A stretch of DNA of 64,000 nucleotides, taken from positions 248,001-312,000 of the forward strand of contig NZ_JAKVTG010000001.1 of the NCBI RefSeq assembly GCF_022489025.1, in the 5' to 3' direction. Shown in pieces: positions 16,404 through 25,149 of the stretch. How positions within the stretch are numbered: position 1 is the first letter of the stretch; every line of letters starts with the position of its first letter. The position numbers and the translations under genes were made by a program. The notes under the pieces were generated by a model, which was not told where the DNA came from, did no database searches, and saw only the letters and a list, made by a program, of their open reading frames with translations. This stretch comes from Planococcus halocryophilus. GTDB taxonomy: Bacteria > Bacillota > Bacilli > Bacillales_A > Planococcaceae.

Positions 16404-18739
16404 AAAAAAAGTTTCGGTTTCAAGGAGGAGCCTTTCTGCTATTTTTGTTATTCGCAGGGCTCTTTTTCCTTTTATTGGCGAGAATTGTAACGATACAAGC
16501 CACGGGGAAAGTGGAAGGACAAGAACTGGCTGCTAAAGCTGCAGCGAAATACAGTCAAGAAGAAGTGTTGACTGCTGAACGTGGTCGCATTATCGATCGC
16601 AATGGTGAAGTGATAGCTGAAGATACACTGACTTATAAACTAGTCGCAGTACTTGATGAATCGGTTACGCAGAAAGCTAGTGATCCGCAACATGTGGTAG
16701 ATGTTGAAGAAACCGCTAAGAAATTAGCGGGATATTTGAATGCTTCTGAAGAAAAAATTCTAGAAATATTAAAGAGCGGTGTTGAAAAAGACCGGTATCA
16801 AGTAGAATTTGGTTCCGCTGGTCGTGAAATTAGTCACACGCAGATGCTCGAAATGAAAGAAGAAGACATTCCAGGCTTATTATTTGTTCGAGATTTAAAA
16901 AGATTATATCCTAACGGCGTTTTTGCTTCTCATTTGATTGGCTATGCGATGAAAGAAGAGCTAGAAAATGGAGAAACAAAAACTACGGGCAGAATGGGTC
17001 TTGAATCGATTCATAATGATGTGTTAACAGGAAAAAATGGCAAAATGGAGTTTGATACCGATAAATGGGGCTTTTTACTGCCAAATAATGAATCTGCGAT
17101 CACTCCTGCAGTAAACGGGGCGGACGTTCAGCTCACATTGGACAAAACTTTGCAAAATTTCTTAGAGGATGCCATGACGGGCGTTCAAGAAGAGTACGAT
17201 CCTACACGAATGATTGCAGTAATTGCTGATCCTAAAACAGGTGAAATTTTGGCGATGTCTCAACGCCCAACATTTGATCCGAATACGCGAGAAGGATTAT
17301 CAGATAACTGGCTAAATGAAAGTATCGAACTAACTATTGAACCCGGTTCACCGATGAAGATGTTCACATTAGCCGCAGCTATTGAAGAAGGTAAATGGGA
17401 TCCAAATGCTACTTATAAATCGGGTACTTACACTTTACTAGATAGTAAAATCGGAGATCATAACAGTGGTCGAGGTTGGGGGACGATTTCATTTTTGGAA
17501 GGTTTCCAACGCTCTTCTAACGTTTCGATGGCTTATTTGCTAGAACGCCTTGGTGCAGACACCTTCATGAATTACGTTGATGCTTTTGGTTTCGGAGAAC
17601 AAACAGGCATTGACTTGCCAAAAGAAGCATCAGGTAAAATCCTTAACCAATGGCCAATAAACAAATTAACGACCGCATACGGACAAGGGTCAACCGTTAC
17701 GCCCATTCAAATGATTCAAGCAGCGTCTGCCATTGCCAATGACGGTGTCATGATGAAACCGTATGTGATCGATCAAATCAAAAATTCCGATACAGGGAAA
17801 GTTACAGTTAAAAGCGAACCCCAAGAAGCAGGGCAACCGATTTCTGCTGGAACTGCAAATAAAGTAAAAGAAGTATTAGCATCAACTGTCACTTCTGATG
17901 TAGGTTCAGCGCGAGGTTTTGCATTAAAAGATTATACAGTCGCTGGAAAAACTGGGACAGCACAAGTACCAAAAGAAGGCGGCGGTTATCTAACGGGTAG
18001 AAATAATTACTTGTTCTCCTTCTTAGGTATGGCTCCTGCAGATGATCCGGAATTGCTTATCTATATAGGTGTTCAACAACCTAACGTGCCAGCTAACGAG
18101 TATGGTTCTGTGCCAGTAGCGAAAATCTTTACTTCCGTAATGGAGAATAGTCTAAAGTATTTAAATATTGAACCAGAAAATATGGCTGAAGCAGCGACGG
18201 TTCCTATGGAAGAATATACAGGTAAAACAGTGACACAAGCGACTGAAGCTTTGCAAGAATTGGGTATTGAAGTTGAAGTGATAGGAAATACAGAAGAGAT
18301 TATCTCTCAGTATCCAGAAGCCAAAAATGCTGTTTTAAAGGGTGGCCGAGTGATTCTAAAAACAGCTGGAGACACAACGCTACCTGATTTTACTGGATGG
18401 TCTAAGAGAGAATTGCTTGCTTATCAATCTTTAAGTGGTTTGGCGCTAGAAATTGCTGGACAAGGTTATGCAATGACACAAAGCGTTGAATCAGGGCAGC
18501 TTGTAATAGGGAATGCCCCTGTAATTATTGAACTTTATCCACCTGAGATTTTTTATCCTGCACAAGCAAAAGCACAGGAAGAAAATCAAATTCAGTCTGA
18601 ACAAGAAGTTTTAGAGGACACCGGTTCCGAAACCATAGTAGAAGAAACGGAAGTTGATATACAAACAGAAATAGAAACACAACCAAATACAGAAGCACAA
18701 GCAAATATAGAATCACAAACAGACGAATCTACTGAGTAG
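16400..18739 (+). CDS. pbpB: Penicillin-binding protein 2B (septal transpeptidase)
   Basis: A 779-residue class B PBP that cross-links septal peptidoglycan. It has an N-terminal transmembrane anchor (about residues 10-30), a dimerisation domain with AERGRIIDRNGEVIA, and a transpeptidase domain with SPMK (nucleophile Ser317), SSN (372-374) and KTGT (517-520). Two PASTA domains follow (about 598-655 and 656-715). The last 65 residues are an unusual low-complexity tail of Glu, Gln, Thr and acidic repeats. spoVD and murE, which follow in B. subtilis, are absent; mraY comes next. Overlaps ftsL (ATGA). Confidence 0.96.
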   Translation: MKKKFRFQGGAFLLFLLFAGLFFLLLARIVTIQATGKVEGQELAAKAAAKYSQEEVLTAERGRIIDRNGEVIAEDTLTYKLVAVLDESVTQKASDPQHVVDVEETAKKLAGYLNASEEKILEILKSGVEKDRYQVEFGSAGREISHTQMLEMKEEDIPGLLFVRDLKRLYPNGVFASHLIGYAMKEELENGETKTTGRMGLESIHNDVLTGKNGKMEFDTDKWGFLLPNNESAITPAVNGADVQLTLDKTLQNFLEDAMTGVQEEYDPTRMIAVIADPKTGEILAMSQRPTFDPNTREGLSDNWLNESIELTIEPGSPMKMFTLAAAIEEGKWDPNATYKSGTYTLLDSKIGDHNSGRGWGTISFLEGFQRSSNVSMAYLLERLGADTFMNYVDAFGFGEQTGIDLPKEASGKILNQWPINKLTTAYGQGSTVTPIQMIQAASAIANDGVMMKPYVIDQIKNSDTGKVTVKSEPQEAGQPISAGTANKVKEVLASTVTSDVGSARGFALKDYTVAGKTGTAQVPKEGGGYLTGRNNYLFSFLGMAPADDPELLIYIGVQQPNVPANEYGSVPVAKIFTSVMENSLKYLNIEPENMAEAATVPMEEYTGKTVTQATEALQELGIEVEVIGNTEEIISQYPEAKNAVLKGGRVILKTAGDTTLPDFTGWSKRELLAYQSLSGLALEIAGQGYAMTQSVESGQLVIGNAPVIIELYPPEIFYPAQAKAQEENQIQSEQEVLEDTGSETIVEETEVDIQTEIETQPNTEAQANIESQTDESTE

Positions 18740-18764
18740 TCTTGTGTTTAAAGGAGTTATACAA

Positions 18765-19733
18765 ATGAGTACTTTTACACTAATGAGCCTCGGAATCACT
18801 TTGTTACTAACGGTTATCCTAATGCCGGTATTTATCCCGCTATTAAAAAGAATGAAATTTGGACAAAGCATCCGAGAAGAAGGACCCGAATCACATATGA
18901 AGAAAACAGGCACTCCCACTATGGGAGGACTTGTTTTCTTAATCGCTATTATTATTACTGTGTTAGTCGTTACTTTTATGGCTGGATTATTAACCGCTAA
19001 AGTATGGATTTTACTTTTGGTACTTTTCGGTTATGGATTAATCGGCTTTTTGGATGACTTTATCAAAGTAGTATTAAAAAGAAATCTTGGCTTAACGTCT
19101 TTACAAAAACTAATCGCACAAATCATTATCGCTGTTATTTCATTCTTTGTGTTAAGTGGTAGTGACTTTGAGACAGGGGTCAATATCCCCTTTACAAACA
19201 TTTCCATTGAGTTATCATGGCTATATGTGTTCTTTATCATCTTTTGGTTAGTTGGATTTTCCAATGCAGTTAACTTAACTGATGGACTTGATGGTTTAGT
19301 AGCAGGAACTGCTTCAATTGCTTTTGCAGCATTTGGTGTATTAGCAATTTATCAAGATGAAATGGCTATCGCAATTTTCACTTTTTCCGTAACAGGAGGC
19401 TTGCTAGGTTTCTTGATCTTCAATAAATACCCAGCAAAAGTTTTCATGGGAGATACAGGCTCATTAGCGCTAGGTGGCGCATTAGCAATGGTATCAATCT
19501 TGCTAAAACAAGAATTGTTATTGCTATTAATCGGACTTGTATTTGTTGTAGAAACAGCTTCGGTTATTTTACAAGTTGGTAGTTTTAAATTGCGTCAAAA
19601 ACGTATTTTTAAAATGAGTCCTATTCATCATCATTTTGAATTGAGCGGATGGTCGGAATGGAAAGTAGTTATTGTATTCTGGTCAGTCGGTCTTATCAGT
19701 GCGGCAATTGCCGTCTTTTTGGAGGTAATGTAA
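18765..19733 (+). CDS. mraY: Phospho-N-acetylmuramoyl-pentapeptide transferase MraY
   Basis: A 322-residue polytopic membrane enzyme (about ten helices) that transfers phospho-MurNAc-pentapeptide to undecaprenyl phosphate to form lipid I. Motifs are HMKKTGTPTMGG, FLDDFIKV with the Asp pair, NLTDGLDGLVAGT, FMGDTGSLALGGALA and the MSPIHHHFELSGWSE His cluster. I chose ATG 18765 behind AAAGGAG, which gives the normal length; a GTG 21 bp upstream is in frame but has no binding site. It directly abuts murD. Confidence 0.96.
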   Translation: MSTFTLMSLGITLLLTVILMPVFIPLLKRMKFGQSIREEGPESHMKKTGTPTMGGLVFLIAIIITVLVVTFMAGLLTAKVWILLLVLFGYGLIGFLDDFIKVVLKRNLGLTSLQKLIAQIIIAVISFFVLSGSDFETGVNIPFTNISIELSWLYVFFIIFWLVGFSNAVNLTDGLDGLVAGTASIAFAAFGVLAIYQDEMAIAIFTFSVTGGLLGFLIFNKYPAKVFMGDTGSLALGGALAMVSILLKQELLLLLIGLVFVVETASVILQVGSFKLRQKRIFKMSPIHHHFELSGWSEWKVVIVFWSVGLISAAIAVFLEVM

Positions 19734-21098
19734 ATGAAAGAAGCTCCACAATTATATCAAAAGAAAGTTCTGGTTCTAGGATTAGCGAAAAGCGGATTTA
19801 CAGCAGCCCGAATTTTAAATAAGTTAGGTGCATTTGTAACTGTTAATGATTCCAAGCCTTTTGAAGAGAATCCGGAAGCGCAAGAATTATTAAATATGGG
19901 CGTTACCGTTATTTGCGGGAGACACCCAGAAGATCTTCTAGAAGAAGGTTTTGAATTGGTTGTTAAAAACCCAGGTATTCCGTATACAAATATTTTAATT
20001 CAATCCGCTATGCAAAAGAAAATTCCAGTATGGACGGAAATTGAATTGGCTTATTTGATTAGTGAAGCACCATTTATTGGGATTACAGGATCGAACGGGA
20101 AAACAACGACAACTACGTTATTGTTCCATATGTTAAACCAAGACAATAAAAATCCATTAATTGCTGGGAATATCGGAACAGTAGCAAGTGGCGTTGCAGA
20201 AAAAGCAAAAGCAGAAAATGTCATTGTGACGGAATTGTCTTCTTTCCAGTTAAAAGGAACGGTAGCTTTCCGCCCGACAATCGCAATTGTTACGAATATT
20301 TATGAAGCGCATTTGGATTACCACGGATCAATCGAAGATTACCGGGCTTCTAAAATGAAACTTACATCAAATCAGACAGCGGATGATTATTTTATTTACA
20401 ACGCCGACCAACCGCTGCTAGTAGAGCATGCAAAAAACTGCAAAGCGAAATTGGTGCCTTTTACACTTAAAGGACGAACCGAAGAAAGTGTCAGTGCAGA
20501 TGATAACTATGTATATTGGCAAGGTGAAGAGCTGATTGAACGTTCGAAAATCATGTTAGCGGGCCAGCATAATTTAGAAAATATTTTAGCGGCGACAGCA
20601 GCAACCTTGATTCAAGGTGGAACAAAAGAAACAATCATACGTGTTCTTACGTCATTTACAGGCGTAAAACATCGATCGCAGTTTATTAAAGAATGGCAAG
20701 GTCGTAAATTTTACAACGATTCAAAAGCCACCAATGCTTTGGCAACAAAAAGTGCATTAGAAGCTTTTCCAGAGAATATCATTTTATTGGCTGGTGGCTT
20801 AGAGCGTAACCATTCGTTGGACGAAATTCGTCCATTTATGGACCGCGTCAAGGCATTGGTGACTTTTGGAGAGACAGCACAACGATTTACTACATTTGCA
20901 GAAGAAAGCGGTGTCCAGACCATTATTCAAGCAGGTAAAATGGATGATGCAGTCAAAAAAGCTATCCAAGCGTCAGCAGATGGTGATACCATCTTATTGT
21001 CACCCGCGTGTGCTAGCTGGGATCAGTACGATAGTTTTGAAATTCGAGGAGATGCTTTCATTTCCGCAGTCCATCAAATGACGGAAGCGAACGAATAA
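19734..21098 (+). CDS. murD: UDP-N-acetylmuramoylalanine--D-glutamate ligase
   Basis: A 454-residue cytoplasmic Mur ligase that adds D-Glu to UDP-MurNAc-L-Ala. It has an N-terminal Rossmann-like domain (KVLVLGLAKSGFTAARIL), the central ATP-binding domain with GITGSNGKTTTTTLL (about residues 115-129) and the C-terminal domain beginning near HRSQFIKEWQGRKFYNDSKATN. The ATG follows the mraY stop with no gap and uses a GGAGGTAATG site within mraY. Downstream, spoVE, murG and murB of the B. subtilis cluster are missing. Confidence 0.97.
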   Translation: MKEAPQLYQKKVLVLGLAKSGFTAARILNKLGAFVTVNDSKPFEENPEAQELLNMGVTVICGRHPEDLLEEGFELVVKNPGIPYTNILIQSAMQKKIPVWTEIELAYLISEAPFIGITGSNGKTTTTTLLFHMLNQDNKNPLIAGNIGTVASGVAEKAKAENVIVTELSSFQLKGTVAFRPTIAIVTNIYEAHLDYHGSIEDYRASKMKLTSNQTADDYFIYNADQPLLVEHAKNCKAKLVPFTLKGRTEESVSADDNYVYWQGEELIERSKIMLAGQHNLENILAATAATLIQGGTKETIIRVLTSFTGVKHRSQFIKEWQGRKFYNDSKATNALATKSALEAFPENIILLAGGLERNHSLDEIRPFMDRVKALVTFGETAQRFTTFAEESGVQTIIQAGKMDDAVKKAIQASADGDTILLSPACASWDQYDSFEIRGDAFISAVHQMTEANE

Positions 21099-21117
21099 AA
21101 GATAAGGGGCAGCAATT

Positions 21118-21903
21118 ATGGACAAAGTGATTGACATCGAAGAACGCATCCCATCGCTCCGCGATCGACGGAAAAAAAGAACCAATCGCAAGTTCGTGGC
21201 GCTGTTGCTCATTTTTCTCACTTTGCTTGCCGTACTTTTATACAGCCAGTCGAAGTACAGTGAAATCCAGACCATCACTATAGAAGGCGCTGTTCTTTTT
21301 AATCAGAAAAGCTATCAGGCAGCAAGTGGATTAGCAATCGGAGATTCAATGTGGTCATTCGATACGCGAGCTGTTGCGCAACAACTAGAAAAGTTGGAAT
21401 GGGTGGAAAAAGCTTCGGTTAATAAAAATTGGTTGACCGGTGTTGAAATTGATCTGAAAGAGTATGTTCAAATGGGCTATTTAGACCGTGGCAATAGTTA
21501 CCAGATTGTTTTATCAAACAATCTAGCACTCAAACAACCAGTAACGAATATTGATGGTCCAATTTATTCGAATTTTGATGACGAGAAAAAAAGAGGGAAA
21601 TTGATTGACCAATTAGCGGAGATCAATCCGGAAGTACTACAATTGATTTCTCAAATCATTTTAGATTCGAAAGAAAAAGATGCAGATTTTGTTACTTTGT
21701 ATATGAATGACGGAAACGAAATTCATGGGATATTAAGTACATTGGCTGAGAAGATAAATTATTACCCATCTGTCATCTCGCAATTAGAAGAAGATCAAAA
21801 AGGCGTAATTGATATGGAAGTCGGAATATATTTCCGCTCTTATGCAGATGCTTATGGTTTTGCAGAGGAGGATCCAGAAGATGAAGACGCCGAAGAGGAA
21901 TAA
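21118..21903 (+). CDS. divIB: Cell division protein DivIB (FtsQ)
   Basis: A 261-residue bitopic protein: a basic cytoplasmic N-terminus (about 1-26, RRKKRTNRK), a transmembrane helix (about 27-43), and a POTRA domain starting at IQTITIEGAVLFNQKSYQAASGL (about 52-120) followed by the beta domain. The C-terminus is strongly acidic (EEDPEDEDAEEE). It stabilises the FtsL-DivIC division complex. The gene normally follows murB or murG; here it follows murD. Its last 23 bp overlap ylxW. Confidence 0.93.
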   Translation: MDKVIDIEERIPSLRDRRKKRTNRKFVALLLIFLTLLAVLLYSQSKYSEIQTITIEGAVLFNQKSYQAASGLAIGDSMWSFDTRAVAQQLEKLEWVEKASVNKNWLTGVEIDLKEYVQMGYLDRGNSYQIVLSNNLALKQPVTNIDGPIYSNFDDEKKRGKLIDQLAEINPEVLQLISQIILDSKEKDADFVTLYMNDGNEIHGILSTLAEKINYYPSVISQLEEDQKGVIDMEVGIYFRSYADAYGFAEEDPEDEDAEEE

Positions 21904-22606
21904 CCGCAAAAACTTTAGCAAATCAATTGTTTTTTCATTGGTATTCTTAGTTCTTGGATTTATCATGGCCTATTCCTATAGTCTTTCCAATGCTAACAAA
22001 GAGACGGAAGGCTATACGGGTGGGGCCTTTTTTGAACAAGAAGAACGGTATCGTAAAGAGCTAATCAATCAGCAAGAGCGCAATAAAGCCTTACGAGATG
22101 AATTGCAAGAAAAGCAAAGCGAAGTTCAGGAGTTTGAAAAATCTTTTGCGGATGGAGAAAACCGCTATACGGAATATGCGAAAGAAGCAGAAGAACTCCG
22201 AAGATATCTTGGTCTAGTGCCGATTCAAGGAAGCGGCTTAAAAGTAACGTTGCAAGACGGTGATTACAACCCTAACTCAGTGAATCCTAATGATTATATT
22301 GTTCATGAAAGTCATGTTTTTCAGGTGATTAATGAATTGTATATTTCGGGTGCAGAAGCGATTTCAATTAACGGTCAGCGTATTCATAGCAATTCCTATA
22401 TTGTATGTACCGGACCGGTTATTACGGTAGACGGCGTTCAATACCCGGCTCCTTTTGTGATAGAAGCAATCGGCGAACCTAAAGTATTGTCTTCTTCGAT
22501 AAAATTAACCGGAGGAATTATGGATCAATTAGTAAATGATAATATTGTCGTTACATTGGATGAGGGATTAATCATTAAAATGCCTGCTTTACTTACGGAA
22601 TCATGA
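21881..22606 (+). CDS. ylxW: DUF881 family protein YlxW
   Basis: A 241-residue DUF881 protein: a short basic N-terminus, one transmembrane segment (about 14-33), a periplasm-facing coiled coil (about 48-100, Glu/Gln/Arg-rich) and the DUF881 globular domain with the signature NGQRIHSNSYIVCTGPVITVDG. The start ATG at 21881 is placed by GAGGAGGA inside the end of divIB. The role is unknown, but it is always between divIB and ftsA in Bacillales. It is the first of two tandem paralogues. Confidence 0.9.
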   Translation: MKTPKRNNRKNFSKSIVFSLVFLVLGFIMAYSYSLSNANKETEGYTGGAFFEQEERYRKELINQQERNKALRDELQEKQSEVQEFEKSFADGENRYTEYAKEAEELRRYLGLVPIQGSGLKVTLQDGDYNPNSVNPNDYIVHESHVFQVINELYISGAEAISINGQRIHSNSYIVCTGPVITVDGVQYPAPFVIEAIGEPKVLSSSIKLTGGIMDQLVNDNIVVTLDEGLIIKMPALLTES

Positions 22607-22622
22607 GTAAGGAGGAAGTTTT

Positions 22623-23339
22623 GTGAAGAAAAAGATTTTCACTAGATTTACGGCGATACTGTTTTTAATCGGCTTAATGACTGCCATACAATATAATACA
22701 ATCAATGAACCTGACAGACGCGATACGCGAGATGTATGGGAAGTAAGGCAAGAGTTATCGAGAGAAAAAAAGTTGCATTCGCAACTGCTTTCAGAAATAG
22801 GTACTCTTGATGAAACATTAGACAAATACAATACAGCAGCAGATGAAAGCCCTGAACAAGCATTACGTGAAACCGCTGGTGAATTAAGAAATGCTGTTGG
22901 TTTAACAGAAACGACTGGACCTGGCTTTGAGGTTTTAGTTGAGCCATCGATGGAAGCGGTTGCGTTAGGATTGGAAATAGAAGGAATTTCACCAGACTTA
23001 CTAATTCGACTCGTTAATGAAATCAATCGGTATGATGCTCTCTACGTATCGATAGATGGAAAACGAATCATTAACACGACTTCGATACGAGACATAAACG
23101 GTCAGACATCAGTAAATGCAAAACCGGTTGAAACACCCCCGTTTTCAATAAAAATTATTTCTCAGTCGATAGATGACTCAGAAAAGCTGTATAATCATTT
23201 ATTGGCATCACGTATTCTAGATGATTTTTATATCGATAATATGTCACTAACAGTTTCAGTACCACAAAGCGATATGGTGATCGAAGCATATGATGGTACT
23301 ATAGACACCAAATATTTACAGGCAATAGAGGGGGAATAG
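22623..23339 (+). CDS. ylxX: DUF881 family protein YlxX
   Basis: A 238-residue second DUF881 protein with the same plan as its neighbour: an N-terminal transmembrane segment (about 6-23), a coiled-coil stretch (about 36-65) and a DUF881 domain with IDGKRIINTTSIRDINGQTSVN. Compared with YlxW it lacks the VCTGP motif. GTG start behind AAGGAGGAAG. Function unknown; its placement suggests an accessory role at the septum or membrane. Confidence 0.9.
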   Translation: MKKKIFTRFTAILFLIGLMTAIQYNTINEPDRRDTRDVWEVRQELSREKKLHSQLLSEIGTLDETLDKYNTAADESPEQALRETAGELRNAVGLTETTGPGFEVLVEPSMEAVALGLEIEGISPDLLIRLVNEINRYDALYVSIDGKRIINTTSIRDINGQTSVNAKPVETPPFSIKIISQSIDDSEKLYNHLLASRILDDFYIDNMSLTVSVPQSDMVIEAYDGTIDTKYLQAIEGE

Positions 23340-23341
23340 CG

Positions 23342-23704
23342 ATGTGGCTATCCATTTTAGGTTTATTACTCGGTATTTCGCTTGGTCTTCTGACGGATAT
23401 GCAAATACCTCCAGAATATGCCAATTATTTATCCATAGCCGTATTAGCGTCTCTTGATACACTATTTGGCGGAATACGTGCTCATTTACAGCAAGTGTAT
23501 GATGATAAAGTATTTGTTTCTGGGTTCTTTTTCAACATTGCATTAGCAGCAGGTCTTGCTTTTCTCGGTGTTCACTTAGGAGTCGATTTGTATTTAGCTG
23601 CAATTTTCGCATTTGGTGTTCGGCTATTTCAAAATATTGCAGTCATTCGACGCATTATTTTAGCAAAATGGGCTGAAAAAAAAGAAGTTAGAGAAACAAT
23701 TTGA
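23342..23704 (+). CDS. sbp: Small basic protein Sbp (DUF1290)
   Basis: A 120-residue membrane protein with three or four hydrophobic helices, of the DUF1290 small basic protein family. The IPPEYANYLSIAVLASLDTLFGGIRAHL block is family-typical. Its function is unknown. ATG with GAGGGGGAA; only 2 bp separate it from ylxX, so divIB-ylxW-ylxX-sbp form one transcription unit, after which a new promoter serves ftsA. Confidence 0.93.
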   Translation: MWLSILGLLLGISLGLLTDMQIPPEYANYLSIAVLASLDTLFGGIRAHLQQVYDDKVFVSGFFFNIALAAGLAFLGVHLGVDLYLAAIFAFGVRLFQNIAVIRRIILAKWAEKKEVRETI

Positions 23705-23742
23705 ATAATTAGAGGAAATTTATTTAAGTTTTGCGATTTTCT

Positions 23743-23771
23743 TAGACAAGGTGCACGATATGCAATAGAAT
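23743..23771 (+). promoter_or_regulatory. Probable sigma-A promoter of ftsA-ftsZ
   Basis: TAGACA (23743-23748), a 17-bp spacer and TAGAAT (23766-23771), 35 bp before ftsA and outside any gene. Confidence 0.6.
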
Positions 23772-23806
23772 ATAAGTACAGCAGTTTAATAAGGAGGTGC
23801 CACGAA

Positions 23807-25090
23807 TTGAGTCAATCAGAATTATATGTAAGTCTAGATATCGGTTCGTCATCCGTTAAAGTTTTAATCGGAGAAATGGCCAACAAGTCATTGAACGTAA
23901 TCGGTGTCGGAAATGTAAAATCTAATGGGATTAAAAAAGGTGCGATTGTTGACATAGATGCAACGGTGCAGTCCATTAAAAAAGCTGTCGATCAGGCAGA
24001 GCGCATGATCGGCAAATCGATTCACGAAGTGGTATTAGGAATTCCAGCAAATAAGGCAGTATTACAGCCCGTTAAAGGGATTGTTGCAGTAAACAGTGAA
24101 AATCGTGAAATTACCGATGAAGACTTGGATCGTGTATTAGAAGCGGCACAAGTTATGTCGATTCCCCCAGAACGGGAGTTAGTCAACATCATTCCTGAAC
24201 AATACATTGTGGACCATTTAGGTGAAATTAAAGATCCACGGGGCATGATTGGTATCCGCCTTGAAATGGATGGTACAATGGTGACAACTTCAAAAACTAT
24301 TTTACACAACGTACTTCGCTGTGTAGAAAGAGCAGGACTTGAAATTCGTGATATTTATGTCCAACCGCTTGCAGCAGGAAGTTATGCATTAACTGAAGAT
24401 GAGAAAAATCATGGCACAGCGTGTATCGATATCGGTGGAGGATCGACTTCTATTTCCATCTTCCAAGAAGGCCACTTGACTGCTTCTTCCGTAATTCCGG
24501 TTGGAGGAGACCACGTTACAAAAGATTTGTCCATTATTTTAAAGACACCGACAGATCAAGCTGAAAAAATTAAACTTGAATATGGTCATGCGTTTTTCGA
24601 AGATGCTTCAGAAGATGAAGTTTTTGAAGTCCCAGTTATTGGATCTGATTCAACAGAACAGTATAATCAAAAATACATATCTGAAATAATCGGAGTTCGC
24701 CTGGAAGAACTTTTCGAACTGATTTTAGATGAGTTTTATCGCTTGGGCGTTCAAGACTTGCCAGGAGGAGTCGTTTTAACAGGCGGCATGGCTAAATTGG
24801 ATGGACTGCCAGAACTTGCACGTAATATCCTGCAAACTCGCGTTCGTTTATTCACACCAGAATTTATTGGCGTTCGAGAACCACAGTACACGACAGCAGT
24901 TGGCTTAATACAATATGCATACATGGAAGATGTCTTTTATGGTCGTATTGGAAATGGTGGAGCTGTTGCCGGAGCTGCGAAAGTTGAACAGCAAGAAGTG
25001 CAACAACCTAAAAAGCAAAAGCAGCCAAAACAAAACTCTGAAGGTGTCGTAACGAAAGCCAAAAAGATGTTTGATCGATTCTTTGAATAA
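23807..25090 (+). CDS. ftsA: Cell division protein FtsA
   Basis: A 427-residue actin-like protein that tethers FtsZ to the membrane. ATPase motifs are LYVSLDIGSSSVKVLIGE (phosphate 1) near the start and ACIDIGGGSTSISIF (about residues 205-219, phosphate 2), plus GVVLTGGMAKLDGL (adenosine motif). The C-terminal amphipathic helix, KAKKMFDRFFE, is the membrane-targeting sequence, linked by a Gln/Lys-rich spacer. The TTG start has AAGGAGGTG. It is 59 bp upstream of ftsZ. Confidence 0.97.
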   Translation: MSQSELYVSLDIGSSSVKVLIGEMANKSLNVIGVGNVKSNGIKKGAIVDIDATVQSIKKAVDQAERMIGKSIHEVVLGIPANKAVLQPVKGIVAVNSENREITDEDLDRVLEAAQVMSIPPERELVNIIPEQYIVDHLGEIKDPRGMIGIRLEMDGTMVTTSKTILHNVLRCVERAGLEIRDIYVQPLAAGSYALTEDEKNHGTACIDIGGGSTSISIFQEGHLTASSVIPVGGDHVTKDLSIILKTPTDQAEKIKLEYGHAFFEDASEDEVFEVPVIGSDSTEQYNQKYISEIIGVRLEELFELILDEFYRLGVQDLPGGVVLTGGMAKLDGLPELARNILQTRVRLFTPEFIGVREPQYTTAVGLIQYAYMEDVFYGRIGNGGAVAGAAKVEQQEVQQPKKQKQPKQNSEGVVTKAKKMFDRFFE

Positions 25091-25097
25091 AATCAAT

Positions 25098-25116
25098 GTT
25101 GCATCTAGCTTGCAAC
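25098..25116 (+). other. Small hairpin in the ftsA-ftsZ spacer
   Basis: Inverted repeat GTTGCA / TGCAAC with a 7-base loop, without a T-run. It could modulate mRNA stability between ftsA and ftsZ; no function is shown. Confidence 0.35.
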
Positions 25117-25149
25117 TATAAAAGCTAAGCAATCTTAGGAGGAAAAAGA

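Noticed and set aside
22601-23026. 141-codon antisense frame over ylxX
   Set aside because: Composition is Ser-rich and mirrored; the sense gene has a clear start, binding site and DUF881 domain.
21881-23339. ylxW and ylxX as a single split or duplicated pseudogene
   Set aside because: Both DUF881 genes are complete with separate starts and binding sites, and the tandem pair exists in B. subtilis.
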